Notes: a model not told the origin generated them from the letters alone. Counted from the first letter of the stretch, positions 1 to 6,203 are shown. The stretch is DNA of 7,952 bases from Afipia sp. (GCA_020056155.1 JAGVII010000898.1:1-7952), one strand, 5' to 3'. Translations and numbers: made by a program.

Positions 1-56
1 ACGGCCGTCATTGGCCCGAAACAGGCCTTGATCCGGGACACGGCAGCCGCCTTCAT
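1..56 (-). CDS. Possible 5' end of a divergent gene, cut by the window edge
   Basis: Reading the minus strand from position 56, an ATG opens a frame that stays open to the window edge and starts MKAAAVSRIKACFGPMTA. Third codon positions are nearly all G or C, as in the certain genes here, and composition becomes less GC-rich just past the ATG (57-118), as expected for a promoter gap between divergent genes. The ribosome-binding signal is poor: a GGA sits almost against the ATG and a GAGG lies about 15 bases upstream. Eighteen residues are too few to recognise a family. Two plus-strand frames are also open across this stretch, so the 3' end of an upstream plus-strand gene cannot be excluded. 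Confidence 0.3.
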   Translation of the reverse strand, partial: MKAAAVSRIKACFGPMTA

Positions 57-63
57 TTCCAGT

Positions 64-92
64 TTGACACCTCGGCAAGGGTTTGTTTTGTC
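64..92 (+). promoter_or_regulatory. Weak candidate promoter for the OmpA-like gene
   Basis: A perfect -35 hexamer TTGACA lies at 64-69. Seventeen bases further on, at 87-92, is only a poor -10 match (TTTGTC-like, T-rich). It sits in the less GC-rich gap before the 119 start, which is the right place. Many alphaproteobacterial promoters have a recognisable -35 and a degenerate -10, but the match is weak and the call is mainly positional. Confidence 0.25.
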
Positions 93-118
93 TGCATTCC
101 GTCAGGTAAAGGTCCGGG

Positions 119-1513
119 ATGAGCCGCTTAGCGAGTTGGGCACGTAAATGGTGGCCAGGGTTGATTCCCCTGGTGCTTCTGTGGATCGCTGCGATCTGGA
201 CCGGTACCGCTCCTCTGGAGGCGGACCTTGCCGCGCGCTCGACCCGCGCGCTGAAGGATACGGTGCTCGACAAGACCCGGATCGTGGTGTTCGGCCGTGA
301 CGTCAAACTGGCGGCGAATGCGTTCTCGGAGGAGGGCCGGCGCAGTGCGGTGGCGCAGGTCGAGGCCGTCACCGGCGTGCGGCTGGTCAACGACGACACC
401 AGCCTGATCCCGGAAGCCAAGCCGTTTGCATGGTCGATCGAGCGCGACGTGGTGCGCGTGACGCTCAGCGGCAACACACCGCTACCGGCAATCAAGGCCA
501 AGCTGATGGAGGCGGCCCGCGCCTCGCTCAGGGGTACCGAGATTTCGGACCGGATGACGATGGCGCGGGGCGCGCCGCCGCGGTTCGACAACGCCGCGTT
601 GCTGCTGATCGATCAGGTCGGCAAGCTCAAGGACGGCAAGATCACGCTCAGCGACACCAGCGTCAGCCTGACCGGCATGGCCCGCGAAATCGGTAGCCGC
701 GAGGCGATCCAGGCCGCGCTGCGGAACCTGCCCGAAGGTTTTTCGGTGAAGGAGAATGCGATCAAGGCGCCGCCTTACGTTTTCCAGGCGAACAAGGATC
801 CGGTGGCGAATACTGTCACGCTTGCCGGTTACGTGCCGGACAACGCCGTGCATGCGGCCATCGTCGCGGCGGTCGGCCGCAAGTTCTTCTCGGAGAAGCT
901 GGTGGACAAGCTGAAGGCCAGTGCCGGCGCGCCGCAGGGTTTCCAGAATGCGGTGGTGGCCGGGCTCGGCGCGCTGTCGCGGGTTTCGACCGGGTCGCTG
1001 GTGATCTCCGATCGCGAAGTGAAGCTGTCGGGTGACGCGCTTTACGCGGTCGCTGCGGACCAGATCCGCGGCGGTATCGGCGGCGAGTTGCCGCAGGGCT
1101 GGGCTGCGAAAGCCGAGGTCTCCGTCAAGCCGGTGGCGAGCGCGGTGGATCCCACGGTTTGCCAGCAATTGTTCTTCGAACTGCTGGGCAAGGCCAAAAT
1201 CAGGTTCGATTCCGGCAGCGCGACCATCAACAAGGATTCCATGGGGCTTCTCGACAAGCTGATCGAGACGGCGCTGCGCTGTCCGACGGCGAATATCGAA
1301 GTCGCCGGTCATACCGACAGCGACGGCGATACCAACGGAAACGTGACGCTGTCGGAGAAGCGCGCGCAGGCGGTGGCGGACTATCTGATCAAGGCCGGTC
1401 TGCCGACGGACAGGCTGAGAGCGGTGGGTTACGGCAGTACGCAGCCAGTCGCCGCTAATGATACCGACGAAGGCAAGGCCAAGAACCGGCGCATCGATTT
1501 CGTGGTGAAGTGA
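119..1513 (+). CDS. Membrane-anchored OmpA-family protein with tandem BON-like repeats
   Basis: This 464-residue envelope protein probably ties the inner membrane to peptidoglycan. An N-terminal helix (about 13-30, rich in L, I and W) follows a basic stretch and has no clear signal-peptidase site, so it probably stays as an anchor. Residues 36-338 hold BON-like modules. Two consecutive stretches (about 102-218 and 219-338) resemble each other: VRVTLSGNTP matches NTVTLAGYVP, and RGAPPRFDNA matches AGAPQGFQNA. A half unit lies at 36-100. The C-terminal OmpA domain (about 350-464) keeps the peptidoglycan-binding Asp400 (in GHTD) and Arg415 (in LSEKRAQAV), plus the NRRIDFVV end. Cys348 and Cys388 flank the start of this domain and could form a disulfide. 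The order helix, BON, OmpA recalls mycobacterial OmpATb/ArfA; the relation is inferred. The start has AAAGG six bases upstream. The exact role is unknown. Confidence 0.88.
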   Translation: MSRLASWARKWWPGLIPLVLLWIAAIWTGTAPLEADLAARSTRALKDTVLDKTRIVVFGRDVKLAANAFSEEGRRSAVAQVEAVTGVRLVNDDTSLIPEAKPFAWSIERDVVRVTLSGNTPLPAIKAKLMEAARASLRGTEISDRMTMARGAPPRFDNAALLLIDQVGKLKDGKITLSDTSVSLTGMAREIGSREAIQAALRNLPEGFSVKENAIKAPPYVFQANKDPVANTVTLAGYVPDNAVHAAIVAAVGRKFFSEKLVDKLKASAGAPQGFQNAVVAGLGALSRVSTGSLVISDREVKLSGDALYAVAADQIRGGIGGELPQGWAAKAEVSVKPVASAVDPTVCQQLFFELLGKAKIRFDSGSATINKDSMGLLDKLIETALRCPTANIEVAGHTDSDGDTNGNVTLSEKRAQAVADYLIKAGLPTDRLRAVGYGSTQPVAANDTDEGKAKNRRIDFVVK

Positions 1514-1565
1514 ATATGCATCGCAGCATCTATCTGCCCAAGAGGTTGGCACAGAGAGGTCAATC

Positions 1566-1653
1566 CGTCATTGCGAGCGAAGCGAAGCAATCCAGTCTTA
1601 AAGAGACAGCAGAAAGCTGGATTGCTTCGTCGCAAGGGCTCCTCGCAATGACG
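1566..1653. repeat. Imperfect intergenic palindrome of the CGTCATTGCGAG family
   Basis: Two arm pairs form a long interrupted hairpin. CGTCATTGCGAG (1566-1577) pairs with CTCGCAATGACG (1642-1653), and CGAAGCAATCCAG (1583-1595) pairs with CTGGATTGCTTCG (1617-1629). The loop is 1596-1616, and the unpaired parts between the arm pairs are 1578-1582 and 1630-1641. From memory, elements with this sequence are dispersed in intergenic regions of Bradyrhizobium, Rhodopseudomonas and relatives. No transposase is encoded, so any mobility would have to act in trans. It occupies most of the gap between the OmpA-like gene and the small membrane protein gene, ending eight bases before the latter's AAAAGGA. 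It could affect termination or mRNA stability between them. Only one copy is present in this window. Confidence 0.85.
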
Positions 1654-1676
1654 AATTGTGAAAAGGATTGAGGCCC

Positions 1677-1979
1677 ATGATCTATCTTGCGACATTCAAC
1701 TGGGGCTGGTTGCTGGCATCGGGCGTGGTCGGTCTCGCGATGGGATGGATCGCGGTGGTGCATCGCGGACGCGGCTGGTCGACGGTCACGCTGCGCAAGG
1801 TCGGGGTGCTGATCGCAGGACTGGCTCTCGCCTCGATGTTTCACCTGGCCCCGGGGCGCTTCGGCTACTGGCTGGACCTCGGTCTCATGATGCTGGCGGC
1901 CTACGTCGCCGGCTGCGCCATCGGCTCGTGGTTGCGTCACCTCGTGGTCTCGCGCCATACGCCGGCCGCTGACGCGTGA
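1677..1979 (+). CDS. Small inner-membrane protein, three predicted helices, unknown function
   Basis: I do not recognise this 100-residue protein. It is strongly hydrophobic, with three likely membrane helices at about residues 8-27, 42-58 and 65-87. The loops and the C-terminal tail (WLRHLVVSRH) are basic, suggesting that they face the cytoplasm. The start at ATG 1677 is preferred because AAAAGGA (1661-1667) lies nine bases upstream. A TTG at 1668 in the same frame would add three residues but sits directly against that ribosome-binding site. The stop codon overlaps the next start by four bases (GTGA), so it is probably translationally coupled to the DinB-like gene. Nothing in the sequence points to a substrate or enzymatic role. 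Confidence 0.72.
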   Translation: MIYLATFNWGWLLASGVVGLAMGWIAVVHRGRGWSTVTLRKVGVLIAGLALASMFHLAPGRFGYWLDLGLMMLAAYVAGCAIGSWLRHLVVSRHTPAADA

Positions 1980-2500
1980 GCGGTCTGACGTCTCATTTCC
2001 GGATGCTGGGCCACTACAATGCGTGGGCGAATGTCCGGCTGTACGATGCCGCGGCGCGTCTCGATGAAACGCAATACCGGGCTGATCGCGGCGCCTTCTT
2101 CAAGTCCGTCCATGGCACGCTGAACCATCTGCTGGTTACCGATCGCATATGGATGAAGCGCTTTACCGGCGACGGCGATGCCCCGGACCGGCTCGACGCG
2201 GTCCTGTTCGAGGGATTCGATGCGCTTCGCGCCGCGCGCGTGGCGGAGGACGCCCGGATCGTGGCTTATGTCGACGGTCTCGATGAGGCGCGGATTGCGG
2301 GAATGATCTCCTACCGCCGCGTGTCCAGCCCCGAACAGTTCGTGCAGCAACTGGCGCCCGCCCTGGCGCACTGGTTCAATCACCAGACCCATCACCGTGG
2401 TCAGGTTCATGCGCTCTTGACGGGTCTGGGGCAGCCGGCCACCGAACTGGACCTGCTGTTTTTTCAGCGCGAGCTGGCCAAATCGGCGTCATCGGCCTGA
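1976..2500 (+). CDS. DinB/YfiT-family putative metal-dependent protein
   Basis: This 174-residue protein has the size and pattern of the DinB four-helix-bundle superfamily. The opening HFRMLGHYNAWAN (7-19) is the usual first helix. His51, in the motif HGTLNHLLVTDRIW (46-59), and the pair His136 and His140, in NHQTHHRGQVHALL (135-148), are the three histidines that bind a divalent metal in this family. Members include thiol-dependent transferases and hydrolases acting on mycothiol, bacillithiol or glutathione, but the specific reaction cannot be read from this sequence. The start is GTG 1976, overlapping the stop of the small membrane protein; there is no strong Shine-Dalgarno of its own, which fits coupled translation. 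The family name comes from a damage-inducible Bacillus gene and does not imply the DNA polymerase IV also called DinB. Confidence 0.88.
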   Translation: MSGLTSHFRMLGHYNAWANVRLYDAAARLDETQYRADRGAFFKSVHGTLNHLLVTDRIWMKRFTGDGDAPDRLDAVLFEGFDALRAARVAEDARIVAYVDGLDEARIAGMISYRRVSSPEQFVQQLAPALAHWFNHQTHHRGQVHALLTGLGQPATELDLLFFQRELAKSASSA

Positions 2501-2623
2501 CACCTTCGCGACGCATTGCGGTGCGGAAGGAAACGGTATTGTTAATGCGCGCGCGAGGCCTGCCTCGTTCGCGCCCTCAAAAATGGGACTCTGGACCCCG
2601 TGAAGGAGTTCAAATCCGCGTTG

Positions 2624-2647
2624 CCGGCCTCGCGGTTGCACGGCCGG
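2624..2647. other. GC-rich stem-loop between the DinB-like and MprF-like genes
   Basis: CCGGCC (2624-2629) pairs perfectly with GGCCGG (2642-2647) around a 12-base loop. No T-tract follows, so it is not a standard intrinsic terminator. It may be a weak terminator for the upstream genes, an operator, or chance in GC-rich DNA. The rest of the 195-base gap (2501-2695) shows no convincing gene or RNA. Confidence 0.3.
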
Positions 2648-2695
2648 TCTGCTAGGACATCATTCTGGTGCGATTGATCGAATTTTGAGGTCTGG

Positions 2696-3751
2696 ATGCT
2701 GGAGACACTTCGCGGGGCCATCGCGTACATGCGCGAGAAGCAAATCCTGCACAAGCTTGGTGTTGCGATCAGCATCGCGATTATCGCGACCGCCTGCTAC
2801 ATCCTCTATCACATGCTTCAGGGTCTCGACATCGATGACCTCTATGAAGCGATGCGCGAAACCGAAATCCGCACGGTGGCGCTGGCCGGGCTTTGCGTCG
2901 CCGCAGGCTATTTCACGCTGACGTTCTATGACCTGTTCGCGCTGCGCGCGATTGGCCGCAACGACGTGCCCTACCGGATTGCCGCCTTCGCCGGCTTCAC
3001 CAGCTATTCGATCGGCCACAATGTCGGCGCCAGTGTCTTCACCGGTGGCGTGGTGCGTTATCGCGTCTACTCCGCCTGGGGCCTTTCGGCGGTCGATGTC
3101 GCCAAGGTCTGCTTTCTCGCTGGATTGACGTTCTGGCTCGGCAACGCCGCGGTGCTTGGTCTCGGCGTCGCCTATCATCCGGAGGCGGCCGCCTCCATCG
3201 ACAAGCTGCCGGTCTGGCTCAATCGCACCGCGGCGTTCTGCATTCTCATCGGGCTGACGGCCTACGTGGCGTGGGTCTGGATGAAACCGCGGGAAGTCGG
3301 CCGTGGCAGCTGGACCGTCACCCTGCCCGGCGGTCCGCTGACGTTGCTGCAGATCGCGATCGGCATCGTCGATCTCGGCTTCTGCGCGCTGGCGATGTAC
3401 ATCCTCGTTCCCGACGAGCCCCATGTCGGTTTTGTCGTCGTCGCGGTGATCTTCGTGTCGGCAACGCTGCTCGGCTTCGCCAGCCATTCGCCGGGCGGTC
3501 TCGGAGTGTTCGATGCCGCGATGCTGGTAGGGCTGTTTCAGTTCGACCGGGAAGAGCTGCTGGCCGGCATGCTGCTGTTTCGGGTGCTTTATTATCTCGT
3601 GCCGTTCATGCTTTCTGTCATCTTGCTCTCGCTTCGGGAGCTTATTGTCGGCTTCCGGGCGAAGCGGGTCAGGGCGGCGCTGCAAAGGCTCGACGAAGCC
3701 GCAAAGCCCACCCCGGGATCGCCCCGGGGATCTGGGTCTCCGGTCTCGTAA
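2696..3751 (+). CDS. Multi-pass membrane protein of the MprF flippase-domain family (UPF0104/YbhN-like)
   Basis: This 351-residue integral membrane protein resembles the N-terminal flippase half of MprF, the lysyl-phosphatidylglycerol synthase/flippase. It lacks the C-terminal aminoacyl-transferase domain, so it should not make lysyl-PG itself. About eight helices can be seen near residues 22-42, 60-82, 95-117, 134-160, 178-196, 215-238, 243-263 and 291-316. Family hallmarks are the glycine-rich SIGHNVGASVFTGGVVRYR (105-123), FASHSPGGLGVFDAAML (261-277) and LLFRVLYYLVPF (293-304). The polar and charged residues inside these hydrophobic parts are what would be expected of a transporter of lipid head groups. 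The tail (320-351) is basic then Pro/Gly/Ser-rich. GAGG (2687-2690) lies five bases before the ATG. The next gene, phoR, starts 65 bases later on the same strand. The actual substrate is unknown. Confidence 0.85.
   Translation: MLETLRGAIAYMREKQILHKLGVAISIAIIATACYILYHMLQGLDIDDLYEAMRETEIRTVALAGLCVAAGYFTLTFYDLFALRAIGRNDVPYRIAAFAGFTSYSIGHNVGASVFTGGVVRYRVYSAWGLSAVDVAKVCFLAGLTFWLGNAAVLGLGVAYHPEAAASIDKLPVWLNRTAAFCILIGLTAYVAWVWMKPREVGRGSWTVTLPGGPLTLLQIAIGIVDLGFCALAMYILVPDEPHVGFVVVAVIFVSATLLGFASHSPGGLGVFDAAMLVGLFQFDREELLAGMLLFRVLYYLVPFMLSVILLSLRELIVGFRAKRVRAALQRLDEAAKPTPGSPRGSGSPVS
3711..3729. other. Short all-GC stem-loop at the end of the MprF-like gene
   Basis: CCCCGG (3711-3716) and CCGGGG (3724-3729) pair around a seven-base loop, inside the last codons of the MprF-like gene (encoding its Pro-Gly-Ser tail). 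No T-run follows. It may slow polymerase or protect mRNA between this gene and phoR, but a chance palindrome in GC-rich codons is just as likely. Confidence 0.3.
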
Positions 3752-3775
3752 CACGTGCTGGCGTCAGTTCGTACG

Positions 3776-3808
3776 CCTGTTGAAAAGCGGATACGAGCGC
3801 AAAACAGG
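3776..3808 (+). promoter_or_regulatory. Inverted repeat overlapping the phoR ribosome-binding site
   Basis: CCTGTT (3776-3781) and AACAGG (3803-3808) are exact inverted repeats around 21 bases. The right arm contains ACAGG, the best ribosome-binding site for the phoR ATG at 3817, eight bases away. Folding in mRNA would hide that site; alternatively the dyad is an operator. It does not match the known Pho box direct repeats (CTGTCAT-type). Confidence 0.3.
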
Positions 3809-3816
3809 TACGGCGC

Positions 3817-5109
3817 ATGACGGTCACATCACCGAATTCAGGTTTCGCGCCGTGGCCGGACAGGTTGCGGCGGTCGGCGATCATTCTGATCGCGACCGCG
3901 CTTGGCCTCACCGCGTCGGTGGTGTTCGGCGGCCTGACGCTGCCGCAGGCCGGGTTGATCTTCATTGTGATTGCGGGCGCGGCGCTGGTGCCGTGGCATC
4001 TGCATCAGTCCGTTCCCGCCAGCGAAGACATGATCGGCGCGCGGCCGGCTGAAATGCCGGTGGTGCAGGCGCTGGTCGGCGGGATGCCGGACGCGGCAGT
4101 GCTGCTCGATCGCGCCGGACGCGTGCTGCATTTCAATACCGCTGCTGGACAACTCGCGCCGGCCCTGCGCAAGAACGAACTGGCGCTGTTCGCGCTGCGC
4201 TCGCCCGAAATTATCGCGGCACTCCGCGAAGCCATCGCCACCCGCCAGCCGCAACGCGCCGGCTATGTCGATCACGTTCCCATCGATCGCTGGATGGAAT
4301 TGATCGTGACGCCGCTGTCGCTGCCGACCGCGTTCGGCGGCACCGAATATTGCATCCTGATGACGTTCCACGACCAGACCCCGCTGCGCCGGGTCGAGGA
4401 AATGCGCGCGGACTTCGTCGCCAATGCGAGTCACGAATTGCGTACGCCGCTGGCGGCGCTTTCTGGCTTCATCGATACCCTGCAGGGCCCGGCGCGCGAG
4501 GACCCGAGAGCGCGCGAGCGCTTCCTCGGCATCATGCATACGCAGGCGACCCGCATGGCGCGGCTGATCGACGATCTCCTGTCGCTGTCACGGGTCGAAC
4601 TGAGTGCGCACGTGCGTCCCGAGAAGCTGGTCGATGTGGTACCGCTGGTGCGTCAGGTGATCGACGGCCTCGAGCCGCTGGCGAGCGAACGGCAGGTCAT
4701 GATCGAGACCGAACTGCCGCCGGAGCCGGTGCAGATCGCTGGCGATACAGAAGAATTGCTGCGGGTGTTCGAGAACCTGATCGAGAATGGCCTCAAGTAT
4801 GGGGCGTCCGGCGGCCGCGTGATTGTGTCGCTGGCCGAGCCTGCGCCCGACGATGCCGCCGGTGAGGTCCGCTTCGCGGTGCGCGATTTCGGTCCCGGCA
4901 TTCCGCCCGAGCATCTGCCCCGGCTGACCGAGCGGTTCTATCGCGTCGATGCCGGCGACAGCCGCGCGCAGGGCGGCACGGGCCTTGGCCTGTCGCTGGT
5001 CCGGCACATCCTCATTCGTCATCGCGGACGCCTTCTCATCGAAAGCGTCTTCGGTCATGGCGCGACCTTCACCGCGTGCTTCCCGGCGACGAAGTCTGCG
5101 GCGGATTAA
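3817..5109 (+). CDS. phoR: PhoR-type membrane sensor histidine kinase with PAS domain
   Basis: This 430-residue transmembrane kinase would phosphorylate a response regulator, by family the phosphate regulator PhoB. Two close N-terminal helices (about 20-40 and 43-61) leave almost no periplasmic loop, typical of PhoR, which reads phosphate status through the Pst transporter and PhoU. A PAS domain (about 78-185) includes DAAVLLDRAGRVLHFN. The dimerisation/phosphoacceptor segment (196-262) has the H-box ASHELRTPL with His206. The ATP-binding domain (about 310-424) has the N-box (Asn320, Asn324), the G1 box DFGPGIP (357-363), the F-box around Phe374 and the G2 box GGTGLGL (386-392). All catalytic motifs are intact. 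ACAGG lies eight bases upstream of the ATG. No phoB, pst or phoU follows: an intrinsic terminator and the convergent gcrA come next, so its partner is encoded elsewhere. The name PhoR rests on architecture; a paralogous kinase is possible. Confidence 0.85.
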   Translation: MTVTSPNSGFAPWPDRLRRSAIILIATALGLTASVVFGGLTLPQAGLIFIVIAGAALVPWHLHQSVPASEDMIGARPAEMPVVQALVGGMPDAAVLLDRAGRVLHFNTAAGQLAPALRKNELALFALRSPEIIAALREAIATRQPQRAGYVDHVPIDRWMELIVTPLSLPTAFGGTEYCILMTFHDQTPLRRVEEMRADFVANASHELRTPLAALSGFIDTLQGPAREDPRARERFLGIMHTQATRMARLIDDLLSLSRVELSAHVRPEKLVDVVPLVRQVIDGLEPLASERQVMIETELPPEPVQIAGDTEELLRVFENLIENGLKYGASGGRVIVSLAEPAPDDAAGEVRFAVRDFGPGIPPEHLPRLTERFYRVDAGDSRAQGGTGLGLSLVRHILIRHRGRLLIESVFGHGATFTACFPATKSAAD

Positions 5110-5179
5110 GCGCAGCCGCACTTTCGCCGCACGTTCACAAAGCTGCCATTTGCGTTGAAGTTCGCCGTCACTTCGCAAC

Positions 5180-5214
5180 AAAAAAGCCTCATCAGTTCGA
5201 TGAGGCTTTTTTTT
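5180..5214. terminator. Strong bidirectional intrinsic terminator between phoR and gcrA
   Basis: GCCTCATC (5186-5193) pairs with GATGAGGC (5199-5206) around the loop AGTTC. The stem is flanked by an A-run before (5180-5185) and a T-run after (5207-5214). It therefore works on both strands: for phoR transcripts ending at 5109 and, on the minus strand, for gcrA, whose stop is at 5249. This is the clearest terminator in the window. Confidence 0.95.
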
Positions 5215-5248
5215 CGTCGTATGTCGTTCGCAGGGTTGAGCTTTTTGG

Positions 5249-5755
5249 CTACTTGGCCGGCCGCGAGGTGCGGCGCCGGTCGCTCGCCGGCTGATAGGCG
5301 ACGCGCGAGTGATGCGCGCAGTAAGGCAGGCTGTTGAGCGCCTTGCCGCCGCAGAAAAAGAAATCCGCGCTGCCCGGATCGCCGACCGGCCAGTGGCAGG
5401 TGCTCTCGTTCAGTTCCAGCAGGCTCAGCCGCTGGCTCATCGGCACCACGTTGTCGTAGGCGATCGGATCGGGCTCGGCCTCGACGTCAAAGGCGTGGGC
5501 GAGTGCGGTGTTGCCGCGTGACACCGGGCGGCTGATCCGCATCATGTGCTGCGCGGGACGCGCCTTGCGCTGCCGCGGCGCTGCCGAGGACGGACTCTTG
5601 GCGCGGCCGGACAATCCCAGCCGGTGCACCTTGCCGATCACGGCATTGCGGGTGATGTTTCCGAGTTCAGCGGCGATCTGGCTCGCCGAAAGCCCGGCTT
5701 CCCAAAGCTTCTTCAACTGCTCAACGCGATCGTCGGTCCAGCTGATTACCGTCAT
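5249..5755 (-). CDS. gcrA: GcrA cell-cycle regulator, methylation-sensing sigma-70 cofactor
   Basis: GcrA binds housekeeping RNA polymerase holoenzyme through sigma-70 and stimulates promoters carrying GANTC sites methylated by CcrM, linking replication state to transcription of division and cell-cycle genes (known from Caulobacter). The 168-residue product matches the family length. The N-terminal helix-turn-helix-like DNA-binding domain is SWTDDRVEQLKKLWEAGLSA (5-24) continuing through SQIAAELG and TRNAVIGKVHRLGLSGRAK (35-53). A basic, low-complexity linker spans about 54-105. The sigma-binding C-terminal domain (about 110-156) has CHWPVGDP, FFFCGG, LPYCAHH and VAYQP, with Cys120, Cys135, Cys146 and His148/149. 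The start is set at 5755 because family members begin just before SWTD and AAGGA (5764-5768) lies eight bases upstream. An in-frame ATG at 5821 would add 22 unconserved basic residues and is rejected. Confidence 0.95.
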   Translation of the reverse strand: MTVISWTDDRVEQLKKLWEAGLSASQIAAELGNITRNAVIGKVHRLGLSGRAKSPSSAAPRQRKARPAQHMMRISRPVSRGNTALAHAFDVEAEPDPIAYDNVVPMSQRLSLLELNESTCHWPVGDPGSADFFFCGGKALNSLPYCAHHSRVAYQPASDRRRTSRPAK

Positions 5756-5835
5756 CGCTTTCTTCCTTTTGGTATCGCGCCGGCCATTTTTGACGCGGCG
5801 TCGCGATTGCAAACCGTCCAAAATCCCTGTCGGCA

Positions 5836-5980
5836 GAATCCCTTAGCCCTCGCCGGTTGCATGAAAAGCGACCGGGCGTTTACGCCGTACCGAAGACAAG
5901 CGAGGATCAGAACTGCCGCACGAGATGTCGTACCCAACGTCGAGAATGCTACAATATGCCGTGACTCACGCGCAAGAGTC
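5836..5980. promoter_or_regulatory. Cluster of three GANTC (CcrM) methylation sites upstream of gcrA
   Basis: GAATC (5836-5840), GACTC (5963-5967) and GAGTC (5976-5980) lie 81-225 bases upstream of the gcrA start. The last two form a dyad with an eight-base spacer. GANTC is the CcrM methyltransferase site in Alphaproteobacteria and the signal read by GcrA. A possible minus-strand -10 (TATTGT, complement of 5951-5956) would place one site in the -10/-35 spacer and the other over the -35. The motifs are certain; their regulatory role is inferred. Confidence 0.5.
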
Positions 5981-6168
5981 GGCCGTAGCGCGTCCACATG
6001 TTCCGGCTGGAAAGCAAATAAATTCGATCATTGTGCGACGTCTGTATCTGGCGTTTTCCTGCCCGCGATGGGTTCCGGGTGCCGGAAATTGGTCAGAAAA
6101 TGCGGGATTATTCGCTCATAGCCGCGATCAGCGGGCGCTGGGTTGAGCCTGGAAGAGCCGCGCGTGGA

Positions 6169-6196
6169 TTGACACCGCACCCCCCGCCAATAGAAT
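6169..6196 (+). promoter_or_regulatory. Sigma-70-type promoter for argD-argF
   Basis: TTGACA (6169-6174, perfect -35) and TAGAAT (6191-6196, five of six matches to the -10 consensus) are 16 bases apart. The predicted transcription start is near 6203, giving a leader of about 108 bases before the argD ATG at 6311. This is the best promoter match seen in the window. Confidence 0.7.
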
Positions 6197-6203
6197 AACC
6201 GCC

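Noticed and set aside
482..1552. A 356-codon minus-strand frame opposite the OmpA-like gene
   Set aside because: It is Arg/His-rich shadow sequence without a domain, and the plus strand carries a clear OmpA domain.
2588..2620. A tRNA-like stretch with GGACTCTGG and GTTCAAATCC
   Set aside because: The bases flanking the T-loop-like segment do not pair as a five-base stem, and no acceptor stem or D-arm could be built around it.
2545..2655. A possible 36-residue plus-strand peptide gene in the gap before the MprF-like gene
   Set aside because: The purine-rich stretch is about 12 bases from the ATG, the product is Arg/Pro-rich without recognisable features, and such frames are common by chance in GC-rich DNA.
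2660..3754. A 364-codon minus-strand frame opposite the MprF-like gene
   Set aside because: The product is low-complexity and rich in Arg, Asp and Gln, and the opposite strand encodes an obvious membrane protein with family motifs.
3771..3816. A Pho box upstream of phoR
   Set aside because: CTGTT and ACAG occur, but as an inverted repeat rather than the required direct repeats of CTGTCAT type with 11-base periodicity.
5925..6146. Open plus-strand frames between gcrA and argD
   Set aside because: They have no ribosome-binding site and no protein-like pattern, and they overlap the inferred gcrA promoter region.
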